A stretch of 33,816 nt of DNA from an uncultured Clostridia bacterium (GCA_947165755.1 CAMVBR010000006.1:1-33816), one strand, 5' to 3'; shown: positions 1 to 8,942, counted from the stretch's first letter. Program-made: numbers and translations. Notes: generated by a model not told the origin, from the letters alone.

Positions 1-272
1 CTTTTTAAGGCCGCCTCCATGTAAATGCGCAGATTGTCTTTTACCTTTTCCTGTATCTCACGCAGATGCGAGATGTAATCCAGCACGCTGTCGTCCCTGT
101 CCGCGGAGCAAGGACCAATGATCAGCAGAAAACGGTCGTCTTTTCCCGTAAAAATATTCTCGATCTCTTTGGCGCGTCTTGCTACGGTCTCATGCATCTC
201 TGCGGTTAAGGGATACATCTCCTTTACCTCTTTGGGTATCGTCAGTTTCCGTTCAAAAACCATATTCATCAT
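1..272 (-). CDS. aroF: 3-deoxy-7-phosphoheptulonate (DAHP) synthase, type I, N-terminal part (truncated by window edge)
   Basis: Reverse complement of 1-272 translates MMNMVFERKLTIPKEVKEMYPLTAEMHETVARRAKEIENIFTGKDDRFLLIIGPCSADRDDSVLDYISHLREIQEKVKDNLRIYMEAALK; the IGPCSADR motif is typical of DAHP synthases; AGGAG SD upstream; last gene of the aro operon in this window. Confidence 0.88.
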   Translation of the reverse strand, partial: MMNMVFERKLTIPKEVKEMYPLTAEMHETVARRAKEIENIFTGKDDRFLLIIGPCSADRDDSVLDYISHLREIQEKVKDNLRIYMEAALK

Positions 273-285
273 GGCGCATTTCTCC

Positions 286-1143
286 TTACTTTTTATCAAA
301 CAGCGCTCTTCTGGCGGTGGAAAGGCGCATTTTTGTTTTCAACGCATCGATATCTTCTCTTTCCAATATATCATGTATCTCATTCAATTCATCGGTAAAC
401 GTTCTGATTTCATCCAAAAGCGCATCTTTGTTCAGCAGAAACAGCTCGCTCCACATATTCTCATTGATGCGGGCAATGCGCGTCAGATCCCGGAAGGAAT
501 CGCCGGTATAATCCACAAGATGCTCGCTCTTGGAGCAGGTCATCAAACACATGGCAATGATATGCGTAAGCTGCGAAACGAACCCGATCATCTCATCGTG
601 CGCTTTGGGCGGCAGCGCCGAGATCCTTGCGAAATCCAGCGTTTCTCCGATCCCCTTGCATACTTCGATCGCATTGAACGTATTCGCGTCGGTTGGCACA
701 ACGATATAGTTCGCATCGAGAAAGATCCGATCGTCGCTGTTTTGAACCCCGTAAACCTCTTTACCGGCCATGGGGTGCGCAGCAATAAACTCCACGTCTT
801 TTCTCAGCATGCTTTGGATCTCGTATACCACGGGCGCTTTCACGCCGGTCACGTCGGAAATCACGGCCCCGCGCTTGAAAAAGCGCTGATTTTCTCCGAC
901 CCATTCCAAAAACACGTGTGGGTACAATGCAAAAATACAAAGATCCGCCTCCCCGACCAAAGCCGCGTCAACCGTACTTGCACCCTTCTCTATCAACCCC
1001 TTATCAAGGGCAAATCCGATCGCATTTTGGTCGGTATCGATCGCACTCACGTGGTATCCTCTCTTTGAGAACCCCATCGCGTAGCTGCCCCCGATCAACC
1101 CCAAACCGACGATCAGTATGCGCATATTTTTATCCAGCTTCAT
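286..1143 (-). CDS. tyrA: prephenate dehydrogenase
   Basis: N-terminal NAD-binding motif ILIVGLGLIGGSYAMGF; internal AAHPMAGKEVYGVQNS and HDEMIGFVSQLTHIIA; aro operon context. Confidence 0.93.
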   Translation of the reverse strand: MKLDKNMRILIVGLGLIGGSYAMGFSKRGYHVSAIDTDQNAIGFALDKGLIEKGASTVDAALVGEADLCIFALYPHVFLEWVGENQRFFKRGAVISDVTGVKAPVVYEIQSMLRKDVEFIAAHPMAGKEVYGVQNSDDRIFLDANYIVVPTDANTFNAIEVCKGIGETLDFARISALPPKAHDEMIGFVSQLTHIIAMCLMTCSKSEHLVDYTGDSFRDLTRIARINENMWSELFLLNKDALLDEIRTFTDELNEIHDILEREDIDALKTKMRLSTARRALFDKK

Positions 1144-2344
1144 AATTGATTTTCACCTTCAGTTTTTCAAGATCCTCAAAAAATCCTGGATAGCTTTTCT
1201 TCACAGCTTCCGCGCCGTCGATCTCACCGCCGTACCGCGTACACAATACGGCAAGGCTCATTACGATCCGGTGATCGTTATGTCCCCATAAAACAGCGTT
1301 CGGGCTGTGCGTACAGGATGGCGGAATTTCGATTCGGTCTTCTCCGAGTTCCACGTTCACTCCGAATTTGGCAAGCTCCTGGGCCATGGCGGCGCCGCGA
1401 TCGCTCTCTTTTAAGGCCAATCGCTTCGTTCCCGTGAATACTCCTCCGTAGTGCATCGCGGCAAACGCAAACAGGACCGGCGCAAGATCGGGACAGTCTG
1501 AAATATCACAGCTTGAATACTCTTTCTTCAGCCGCGCGAAGTACTGTATACATACCTTATCGCCCTGCAGGGAATCTTCGCGAACACCGGAAATTTCCAT
1601 CGGCGCGCCGCACTCCCGCAAGGCATACAGGAACGCCGCGTTGGACCAATCCCCTTCATTCTCCGTTTCAACGGCTTTATAGGCCTGCCGACCCTTTACA
1701 TATAAAGCATTACCGCATATCCACCTTACAGAAATCCCAAATACAGAGAGAACTGCCACCGTGATATCGATATACGGCTTGCTTTCCACGCTACCGGTCA
1801 GGCGGATCTCGCTATCGCCGTCCAAAAGCGGCAGCGCAAATAACAACCCCGATACGAACTGGCTGCTGATATTCCCCGGGAATGTAAATATGCCCGAACG
1901 CAGCATCCCGTTTACAGTGATCGCCTCGCTTGTTTGCTCGAATTCAATCTCCTGCGAACGGCAAATTGCTTCGTAAACCTGCATCGGGCGCCGTAAAAGC
2001 GTTTCGCTCCCCTGCAGCACAACGCGCCGCCCGGCAAGCATACACAGCGGCATGAAAAACCGCATCGTACTTCCGCACTCGCGGCATGGGAGCGGTTCGT
2101 TGATTTTAAAACTCTTTCCGCCGACCCCATATACCGTAAGCGCGCTTTTTTTGTAATCCGTTTTTGCTCCAAGCGCATGCACACAGTCTATCGTTGCGCA
2201 TATATCGTCAGACAAAGATACATTTTTTATCGTGCTCTCTCCGTCTGCGAGCGCCGCGCACAGGATCAGCCGATGCGCATAGCTTTTGGAAGGCGGCGCC
2301 TGAATTCCGCCGGACGGCACAGAAGGTTCAATTTTTACTATCAT
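1130..2344 (-). CDS. aroA: 3-phosphoshikimate 1-carboxyvinyltransferase (EPSP synthase)
   Basis: PPSKSYAHRLILCAALADG, ECGSTMRFFMPL, DCPDLAPVLFAFAA and NDHRIVMSLAVL motifs. Confidence 0.95.
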   Translation of the reverse strand: MIVKIEPSVPSGGIQAPPSKSYAHRLILCAALADGESTIKNVSLSDDICATIDCVHALGAKTDYKKSALTVYGVGGKSFKINEPLPCRECGSTMRFFMPLCMLAGRRVVLQGSETLLRRPMQVYEAICRSQEIEFEQTSEAITVNGMLRSGIFTFPGNISSQFVSGLLFALPLLDGDSEIRLTGSVESKPYIDITVAVLSVFGISVRWICGNALYVKGRQAYKAVETENEGDWSNAAFLYALRECGAPMEISGVREDSLQGDKVCIQYFARLKKEYSSCDISDCPDLAPVLFAFAAMHYGGVFTGTKRLALKESDRGAAMAQELAKFGVNVELGEDRIEIPPSCTHSPNAVLWGHNDHRIVMSLAVLCTRYGGEIDGAEAVKKSYPGFFEDLEKLKVKINYEAG

Positions 2345-2774
2345 GATCGTAATTCTTTTTCAATAAGTCGATAGCTTCCAGATACCCCTTCACTCCGTGG
2401 CCCTTGATCGTTTTCACGCAAGCGGAACGGATATAACTGATTTTTCTGAAGGGTTCCCGCAGATCGGGATCGGAAATATGCACTTCCACCGCAGGGATCG
2501 CAACCGCCTTTAATGCGTCGAGCAGAGCAATGCTGGTATGCGTATACGCGCCGGGATTGATCACGATGCCGTCCGCATTTCCGTAAGCGGCCTGGATCCT
2601 GTCCACAAGATCCCCCTCATGATTCGATTGATACAATTCAACATCCACGTCAACTTTGTTTGCATGGTTCCTGATCTGTTCGCACAAGCCTTCATACGTG
2701 CAGCTTCCGTAGATCTCCGGCTCACGGATTCCAAGCATATTCAGATTCGGGCCGTTTATTACCAAAATCTTCAA
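2328..2774 (-). CDS. aroQ: type II 3-dehydroquinate dehydratase
   Basis: MKILVINGPNLNMLGIREPEIYG, IVINPGAYTHTSIALLDAL and EVHISDP motifs. Confidence 0.95.
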   Translation of the reverse strand: MKILVINGPNLNMLGIREPEIYGSCTYEGLCEQIRNHANKVDVDVELYQSNHEGDLVDRIQAAYGNADGIVINPGAYTHTSIALLDALKAVAIPAVEVHISDPDLREPFRKISYIRSACVKTIKGHGVKGYLEAIDLLKKNYDHDSKN

Positions 2775-4009
2775 TTAAAATGCCTTCTTTCTATTTCATA
2801 CGCAACTGCGGCAACGGCCGTATTATCATTGATAACGTCGTCCGCCGTATTGCAATAAATATCATACCGTTCACGGTATCTGTTAAATATAGCCTCTTTC
2901 GACAAGGCCAAGGGCCGATCGCCCGTGGGCGTCAACAATTCAGGGGAACGGTCAAGAAAATAAATGCGGCCGTTCATTTTCAATGCATCGGTATTTTCAA
3001 AATTCAGCACCGCGCCTCCGCCGGTAGAAATCACACAACCGGAGCGCGCAGAGATCTCTCTTATGATTTCCGTTTCAATTTTCCGGAATGCCGTTTCCCC
3101 ATGCAAACGGAAGATATCGGGAATCGAAACGCCGGTCTTATTCACGATACATTCGTCGGTATCAATAAACGGTCTGTGAAGCTTTTCGGAAAGAAGCTTG
3201 CCGATCGTCGTTTTTCCGCAGCCGGGCATACCGGTCAAAACGATATTCTGCTTTGCATTAAAAATATCTCTGAAGATCCGATCGGCTGTTCCCTCTTCCG
3301 CTTCGGTCTCCATAAAGATCTCATACGCCCTTACCGCCTGTGAAACGAGCATATACAATCCGGTTTGCGCTTGTAAACCTATTTTAGCCGCCGATGCGGT
3401 AAGCAACGTATGCAGAGGATTATACACTGCGTCCAATACCGCCTCCAAAGCAGGAAAAGCCTTTACGTCTATTGCGGACTCAAATAGATTCGGATACATA
3501 CCTACAGGCGTTGTATTGATTATGATTTGTATATCCGCGTGTTTTTTCAGCGCTTCCGCATAGGTGATCGCTCCGGGCTGCGCTCTTCTGCTTACCTTGT
3601 AAACCTCTGACGCCCCGAGCCGGGATGCTGTATACGCAGCGGTTTTTGAAGTGCCTCCGGTCCCGAGGATGAGCACCTTCTTCCCGTTAAGGGAGATTTT
3701 TTCTTTTTCGATGAGCGCCTGCATACCGAACGCATCCGTATTATACCCATACAGTTTTCCGTTTCTGTTTACAACGGTATTCACCGCGCCGATGGCAGCG
3801 GCGGTCTCGTCTGCGGCGTCAAGGTAAGGGATCACGGTTTGCTTATAAGGAATGGTCACGTTGATTGCGATAAAATCGCGGCGGAGCATAAAAGGACCGA
3901 CTTGGTCCGGCGCCAATTCCTTCAGCTCGTATGCATAAGATCCTATTTTTTCATGTATTTCCTTTGAAAAGCTGTGCGGCAGACGTTCTCCGATACAGCC
4001 GTATTTCAT
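2771..4009 (-). CDS. aroE-aroK: bifunctional shikimate dehydrogenase / shikimate kinase (AroE-AroK fusion)
   Basis: N-terminal AroE (YGCIGERLPHSFSKEIH, NVTIPYKQTVIPYLD, NTDAFGMQALI) continuous with AroK (IVLTGMPGCGKTTIGKLLSEKL, FIDTDECI, STGGGAVL). Likely start at 4009, overlapping the aroC stop (ATGA), rather than the ORF-track 4063. Confidence 0.93.
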   Translation of the reverse strand: MKYGCIGERLPHSFSKEIHEKIGSYAYELKELAPDQVGPFMLRRDFIAINVTIPYKQTVIPYLDAADETAAAIGAVNTVVNRNGKLYGYNTDAFGMQALIEKEKISLNGKKVLILGTGGTSKTAAYTASRLGASEVYKVSRRAQPGAITYAEALKKHADIQIIINTTPVGMYPNLFESAIDVKAFPALEAVLDAVYNPLHTLLTASAAKIGLQAQTGLYMLVSQAVRAYEIFMETEAEEGTADRIFRDIFNAKQNIVLTGMPGCGKTTIGKLLSEKLHRPFIDTDECIVNKTGVSIPDIFRLHGETAFRKIETEIIREISARSGCVISTGGGAVLNFENTDALKMNGRIYFLDRSPELLTPTGDRPLALSKEAIFNRYRERYDIYCNTADDVINDNTAVAAVAYEIERRHFN

Positions 4010-5106
4010 ATTATGTCGCCTCCCAGCCAATCCGTACCGTAACGAAGCGCAAGCTGATCGCAAAGAACAAGCGCCGTAATGCTATCCACAACAACACGCG
4101 CCCTATGCAATATTGCAGGGTCGTGCCGCCCCCTGATTTCCAGAGTTGCATCTTCCTTCGTGCCGGTGTTTACCGTTTGCTGCGGCTTTGCAATGGATGG
4201 GGTCGGTTTTACGGCGCAGCGGAAGATAACGGGCATACCGTTGGAGATTCCGCCGTTGACGCCGCCGTTATGATTGGTCGTTGTTCTAACACCGTCATTC
4301 GCCCAAACGATTGGGTCATTCGCTTCACTGCCACGCATCTCCGCGAATCCAAAGCCTGCGCCGAACTCCACGCCTTTTATGGCCGGAATGCTGAACAAGC
4401 CATGGGACAAAACGCTTTCCAACGAATCGAACCACGGCTCCCCTACGCCGGCAGGCAAACCGATCACAGCCGTTTCCAAAACGCCGCCAACACTGTCCTT
4501 TTCCAAGGCCGCGGCTTCGATCGCCGTTTTCATTTTCTCCCCCGCTTCTTCACAAATCACAGGAAAGGGGCTTTCATTCAATAATGTTATCTCGTTTTTC
4601 AAATCAGAAAAAGCATGATCCTGAATACCGGCGCAGTTCTTTATATGCGTTCCGATCGCAATACCCTTTTTACGCAATGCCGAAATCACGATCGCCCCTG
4701 CCGCCACCAAGGGCGCAGTCAGCCTGCCGCTGAAATGCCCGCCGCCGCGATAGTCCTCATACCCGTGATACTTAATATGCGCCGTTAAATCCGCATGGCC
4801 GGGACGGGGCAAAAACCGCACGTCCTCATAATCCGCGCTTTTTATATCTTTGTTCGGAAGAAGAATGCAAATCGGCGCGCCTGTGGTTATTTTATTGAAT
4901 ACACCGCTTACGATCTGAAACGAATCCTGCTCCTGCCTTGCAGTGGAGATCCTCCCCTGCGGTCTTCTGAGAAAAAGCTGATGCGCAATAAAATCACCGT
5001 CGATCGTAATCCCCGGCGCTATGCCGTCAAGCACGACGCCGATCGCATCTCCGTGGCTCTCTCCGAATAGCGTAATGCTTACACTGTTGCCAAACGTATT
5101 CTTCAT
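4006..5106 (-). CDS. aroC: chorismate synthase
   Basis: GNSVSITLFGESHGDAIGVVLDGIAPG, RRPQGRISTARQEQD, RPGHADLTAHIKYHGYEDYRGGGHFSGRLTAPLVAAGA. Confidence 0.96.
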   Translation of the reverse strand: MKNTFGNSVSITLFGESHGDAIGVVLDGIAPGITIDGDFIAHQLFLRRPQGRISTARQEQDSFQIVSGVFNKITTGAPICILLPNKDIKSADYEDVRFLPRPGHADLTAHIKYHGYEDYRGGGHFSGRLTAPLVAAGAIVISALRKKGIAIGTHIKNCAGIQDHAFSDLKNEITLLNESPFPVICEEAGEKMKTAIEAAALEKDSVGGVLETAVIGLPAGVGEPWFDSLESVLSHGLFSIPAIKGVEFGAGFGFAEMRGSEANDPIVWANDGVRTTTNHNGGVNGGISNGMPVIFRCAVKPTPSIAKPQQTVNTGTKEDATLEIRGRHDPAILHRARVVVDSITALVLCDQLALRYGTDWLGGDII

Positions 5107-5110
5107 GCAA

Positions 5111-6124
5111 TTACCTCTTTATTATGCATTGCAGCCGATCCATAAGCTCTTCCGGCTGCATGATCGAACTGACATACGCACCGGGAGTATTCACAGTAGT
5201 TACCGCAATGCCGCTGCTTTCACTTTTCTTATCATGTTTCATCGCCTGCATGATCACGGCTTCATCCATTTCGATTTCCGTTGGAAGCGAAAGCTTTTCT
5301 AAAGCTTTTTTTACTCTCGGGCGCAGCTGCGTACCGCACATTGGCAGCATTCCCAACGCAACGCATTCGCCGTGGTATAATCCGTGCAAATCCTCTTCAC
5401 TTTCGATCGCGTGGCCGATCGTGTGACCGAAATTCAGGATCTTCCGAAGCCCCTGTTCCTTTTCGTCCTGCTCCACAACACTTTTCTTTATTTCGATCGA
5501 CCGAGTGATCACCGTATCCATATTTTCATAGACGTCCCCATGCTCAAACAAATCAAATAAAGCGCCGTCGGACGTCAACGACATTTTCAAGGCCTCCGCA
5601 AGCCCGTTTGAAATATGCCGCACAGGCAGAGTTTTCAGCACGTCCGGATCGATGAGAACGGCTTTCGGTTGATAAAAAGCCCCAACGATATTTTTTATGC
5701 CGTTCAGATTCACGGCTGTTTTCCCGCCGATCGAAGAATCCACCTGCGAAAGAACTGTAGTGGGAACGTTATAGAAATCCACGCCGCGCATATAACTTGC
5801 AGCGGTAAATCCTGCGAGGTCTCCCACCACGCCGCCGCCCACGGCGACGACGCAATCTTTTCGGGTAAACCCCAGCTCCAGCATTTTTGAGAGCAGCGCT
5901 TCAAACTGAAAAATACTTTTGCTCCGCTCCCCCTGCGGGATCGTATATACGTGCCCCTGCGCACATTGTTTTAATAATGTGTCCGCATAAACCGGGGGAA
6001 CGCCGGTGTCTGTCACAATAAAAACTTTTCTGTTCAGATCCAGGATCTCTCCTGCGCGGAAAAGGATCCCGTGCGAGAAGCAAATATCATACCCGTTCTG
6101 ATTTAAAGCCACATGAATCACCAT
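5111..6124 (-). CDS. aroB: 3-dehydroquinate synthase
   Basis: AVGGGVVGDLAGFTAASYMRGVDFYNVPTTVLSQVDSSIGGKTAVNLNGIKNIVGAFYQP; NFGHTIGHAIES. Confidence 0.96.
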   Translation of the reverse strand: MVIHVALNQNGYDICFSHGILFRAGEILDLNRKVFIVTDTGVPPVYADTLLKQCAQGHVYTIPQGERSKSIFQFEALLSKMLELGFTRKDCVVAVGGGVVGDLAGFTAASYMRGVDFYNVPTTVLSQVDSSIGGKTAVNLNGIKNIVGAFYQPKAVLIDPDVLKTLPVRHISNGLAEALKMSLTSDGALFDLFEHGDVYENMDTVITRSIEIKKSVVEQDEKEQGLRKILNFGHTIGHAIESEEDLHGLYHGECVALGMLPMCGTQLRPRVKKALEKLSLPTEIEMDEAVIMQAMKHDKKSESSGIAVTTVNTPGAYVSSIMQPEELMDRLQCIIKR

Positions 6125-6136
6125 ATTAAGCCTCGT

Positions 6137-7231
6137 TCATTCTGAAAGATTGATCTCTTTCGCGTAATGTCCTACGATCTTGAGCTGCTCACAGCATACG
6201 GAAAGCTCGCGCAGCATGCGTTTTCCCTCATCGCTGTTCTGGTCGCCCTTTGCCTCCACGTAAAAATAATACTGCCACGGAATATCTTTTACAGGACGGC
6301 TTCTGAGCACGCGCATATCAAAGCCGTGCGCCGAAATAATGTTCACCGCTTTGGCCAGCGCGCCAACGTCATTCTTTACCGTAAACAATAGAATAAAATG
6401 ATTCTCTGCCCCCACATATGTATTCTCGGAACGCGAGAACACGGCGAAACGGGTGGTATTGACAGACCGTTCATTGATATCATGATCCAATATCTGCAAG
6501 CCGTAAAGCTGAGCGGTTTCTTTGCTTGCGATAGCCGCAATATGCACGTCGTTCGACGAGGCAACCATTTTTGCGGCTGCTGCGGTATTGGAAGCCTGTA
6601 TTGCCTCATACCCGTTTTCTTTAATGTAAGCAGCGCACTGCATAAGGGCCTGCGGATGGCTCACTACTTTTTGAACGTCCGATAAATTCGCATTCGTGAT
6701 ACCAAGCAGATGGTGAATCACCGGCAGCGAATATACGCCGTTGATATACAGGGGGCCTTTGAACATCAGATCCACAACCTGCCCCACCTCACCGGCGGTA
6801 CTGTTCTCAATCGGCAGCACGCAGCAGTCACACTCCCCGTTCCGAACGGAAAAATAGGCCGAATCAAAATCGACGTAAGAAATGAGATTGCCCGATGGAA
6901 ATATCTTTTTTGCGGCAATTCCGGCGAAAGCGCCTTCCACGCCGCAGAACGCGATTTTCATTCCTTCCATCAACCGGCTCTGATACCGTTTGGAAATATC
7001 CATAACTGCCTGCAGAAAACTGACGTAATACGAGGTATAAACGGTATTATTCAGCATAGCGCTGTTTTTTTCAATAAGAACAGATTCTCTTTGCGGATCA
7101 AATACAGGCAAACCGTTTTCCGTTTTATACCGTGCAATTATTTCCGCCGCGTTCAGCCGGGATTCAAACAACAAAGCCATTTCCCGGTCGATTCTGTCGA
7201 TTTCCTGCCTTGCCTTATCCAAGTCACTCAT
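6137..7231 (-). CDS. pheA: bifunctional chorismate mutase / prephenate dehydratase (P-protein) with C-terminal ACT domain
   Basis: N-terminal chorismate mutase helix (DLDKARQEIDRIDREMALLFESRL), PDT core (VLPIENSTAGEVGQVVDLM, VSHPQALMQCAAYI, NTTRFAVFSR), ACT region; AGGAGG SD. Confidence 0.94.
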   Translation of the reverse strand: MSDLDKARQEIDRIDREMALLFESRLNAAEIIARYKTENGLPVFDPQRESVLIEKNSAMLNNTVYTSYYVSFLQAVMDISKRYQSRLMEGMKIAFCGVEGAFAGIAAKKIFPSGNLISYVDFDSAYFSVRNGECDCCVLPIENSTAGEVGQVVDLMFKGPLYINGVYSLPVIHHLLGITNANLSDVQKVVSHPQALMQCAAYIKENGYEAIQASNTAAAAKMVASSNDVHIAAIASKETAQLYGLQILDHDINERSVNTTRFAVFSRSENTYVGAENHFILLFTVKNDVGALAKAVNIISAHGFDMRVLRSRPVKDIPWQYYFYVEAKGDQNSDEGKRMLRELSVCCEQLKIVGHYAKEINLSE

Positions 7232-7250
7232 ACCAAAATCCTCCTGCAGT

Positions 7251-7289
7251 AAAGAAAAACCACCGCATTTATGAAAAAATAAGCGGTGG
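7251..7289 (-). terminator. rho-independent attenuator terminator in the pheA leader
   Basis: CCACCGC-TTATTTTTTCATAAAT-GCGGTGG then TTTTTCTTT on the minus strand. Confidence 0.85.
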
Positions 7290-7319
7290 AAAAAACACTA
7301 TTCAGATCCGAAGGGGTCT

Positions 7320-7379
7320 TTATAATGTAAAATCCATCGCGATATTAAAATAGAAGTAAAAGCTGTGCTGAAGATGCAT
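7320..7379 (-). CDS. putative 19-aa attenuator leader peptide MHLQHSFYFYFNIAMDFTL
   Basis: ATG CAT CTT CAG CAC AGC TTT TAC TTC TAT TTT AAT ATC GCG ATG GAT TTT ACA TTA TAA; Phe/Tyr run placed upstream of the attenuator. SD spacing about 11 nt (long); an overlapping ORF MKYASSAQLLLLF from 7386 has spacing of about 4 nt. Confidence 0.65.
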   Translation of the reverse strand: MHLQHSFYFYFNIAMDFTL

Positions 7380-7498
7380 ATTTCATGCGGCTTCCTTTCA
7401 TAAGTTATTTTGATTGTATTATACATAAATCATTTTGTCAACTTAAAATTAATTAATTTATATAATTTACATTATTTTTTTCAATCTTTATGTCTCAC

Positions 7499-7527
7499 TT
7501 GAAAAAGCGCATATCCTTTGATACAAT
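7499..7527 (+). promoter_or_regulatory. sigmaA-type promoter for the FAD oxidoreductase gene
   Basis: TTGAAA (7499-7504), 17 nt, TACAAT (7522-7527); start codon 7551, implying a very short 5' UTR. Confidence 0.65.
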
Positions 7528-7550
7528 GATCGGTGAAAGGTGGTTTTTTT

Positions 7551-8855
7551 ATGGCGAACATTATTGTTGTCGGCGCCGGCCATGGCGGTCTGACTGCCGC
7601 CGCTCGTTTGGCTGCGGCAGGTCACTCTGTTACGGTTTTTGAGAAGAAAAACAGAAACGAGCTGGGGTATGATTGGCACGACAGGTTTTCTTTTTCCGTT
7701 TTAGCCAAAGCGCTCGATACTACCGAGGACGCCTTTTCACCGGAAATTTGGGAGTATCGCGGTGATTGCGCGTTTATAAGCCCCGCAAAAAGAAAAAACA
7801 TAGTCATTCGCTACGACATAGAAAGCAGGCAGAAGATCATGTGGCGAAAGCCTCTGATCAACATGCTGGTGGACCACGCGGAACAATGCGGCGTCCGTTT
7901 TGTTTTCGGGGTACCTGTTTTCGGCCCCGAGCTGGCGGGCAAATCCGTTACCGGCATTCACACAAAACACGGTGTTTATTCTGCCGATCTTGTAATAGAC
8001 GCCGCAGGTGTATTCTCTCCGATCCGCTCAAAACTCCCGAAATATTTTCACATTGAAAACGCCCCCAAGGATAACGACGTTTTCTACGCATACCGCGCGT
8101 ACTACAAAAAAACAGAGAATGTTTTACCGGAAGCGCCTTTTGAAGTATATTTGCGGCATAACGGCGAGAAGGGATTATCCTGGCTTTATACCGCGGAGGA
8201 TTACGTGGATATCCTGATCGGGCGTACAGAGCCTTTATCTGAAGAAAAGCTCGAAGAAACCGTTTCCGTGTTTCGTTTCGAGCATCCATGGTTCAACGAT
8301 CAGATCGTTCACGGCGGAAGCCATGGCATTATCCCCGTCAGACGCCCATTAACGCTTATGGTTGCAAACGGATATGCCGCCGTTGGCGACAGCGCATTTA
8401 TGACCACGCCGATGAATGGCATGGGCATCGATCTTTCTCTGCAGGCGGGCATGCTGCTGGCCGATACCGTGCTTCACGCCCCTTCGGATCATTTAACTGC
8501 GGACGTACTGTGGGAATACAACCGAGATTATCATCTGCTTTACGGTGGAGAAACCGCAAGGAACGAAGGGCTGAAAAACGCGCTGCTCTCTTTGTCTGCC
8601 CAAGGCGTTGATTTTCTGTTTGAGCAGGACGTGATCCAGGCAGCGGATCTATCCGGCGCAGGCAGAAATTTGAACCTTCCCGCGCTTCTCGGCAAATTCA
8701 CACGGGGCATGCATAAGCCGCCGTTCTTTTTCACGATCATCAACGGCTTGCGAAAGGGCAGCAAAGCCGCAGCGCTCTATCAATCGCCGCCCCCCGCATA
8801 CGATTTACAGGCTGTCATAAAATGGGATAAGGCCATCCGCGCCTGTGACATATAA
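7551..8855 (+). CDS. FAD-dependent oxidoreductase (FixC/geranylgeranyl reductase-like NAD(P)/FAD family)
   Basis: GAGHGGLTAAARLAAAGHSVTVFEK Rossmann/FAD motif; VGDSAFMTTPMNGMGIDLSLQAGMLLADTV FAD motif; AAAGGTGG SD before ATG 7551 (the ORF-track 7533 start is a GTG at the SD). Confidence 0.82.
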   Translation: MANIIVVGAGHGGLTAAARLAAAGHSVTVFEKKNRNELGYDWHDRFSFSVLAKALDTTEDAFSPEIWEYRGDCAFISPAKRKNIVIRYDIESRQKIMWRKPLINMLVDHAEQCGVRFVFGVPVFGPELAGKSVTGIHTKHGVYSADLVIDAAGVFSPIRSKLPKYFHIENAPKDNDVFYAYRAYYKKTENVLPEAPFEVYLRHNGEKGLSWLYTAEDYVDILIGRTEPLSEEKLEETVSVFRFEHPWFNDQIVHGGSHGIIPVRRPLTLMVANGYAAVGDSAFMTTPMNGMGIDLSLQAGMLLADTVLHAPSDHLTADVLWEYNRDYHLLYGGETARNEGLKNALLSLSAQGVDFLFEQDVIQAADLSGAGRNLNLPALLGKFTRGMHKPPFFFTIINGLRKGSKAAALYQSPPPAYDLQAVIKWDKAIRACDI

Positions 8856-8856
8856 G

Positions 8857-8942
8857 AAAAAGCACCTGAAGGGCGGCACAAATTAGTGATAAGCAAAGAA
8901 CCTGTATTATCCCTTATTTGCACCGCCCAAAGGGTGCTTTTT
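8857..8942. terminator. bidirectional terminator: long interrupted hairpin between convergent genes
   Basis: AAAAAGCACC(tgaa)GGGCGG(ca)CAAAT(t)AG(t)GATAA-[gcaaagaacctgta]-TTATC(c)CT(t)ATTTG(ca)CCGCCC(aaag)GGTGCTTTTT. Confidence 0.8.

Larger units (their letters stand above)
7251..7441 (-). promoter_or_regulatory. pheA/aro operon leader: sigmaA-type promoter, leader peptide(s), antiterminator candidate and rho-independent attenuator
   Basis: On minus strand: TTGACA (7441-7436), 17 nt, TACAAT (7418-7413); AAAGGAAG SD; leader ORF; terminator stem CCACCGC (7289-7283)/GCGGTGG (7266-7260) followed by TTTTTCTTT; pheA ATG 20 nt downstream. Confidence 0.82.

Noticed and set aside
118-1068. 316-aa plus-strand ORF
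   Set aside because: Antisense to tyrA/aroF, no recognizable domain; the tyrA frame has clear motifs.
7251-7441. T-box or aptamer riboswitch upstream of pheA
   Set aside because: No T-box TGGNACC-type bulge sequence and the leader is too short; the Phe/Tyr-rich ORF plus terminator fits leader-peptide attenuation better.
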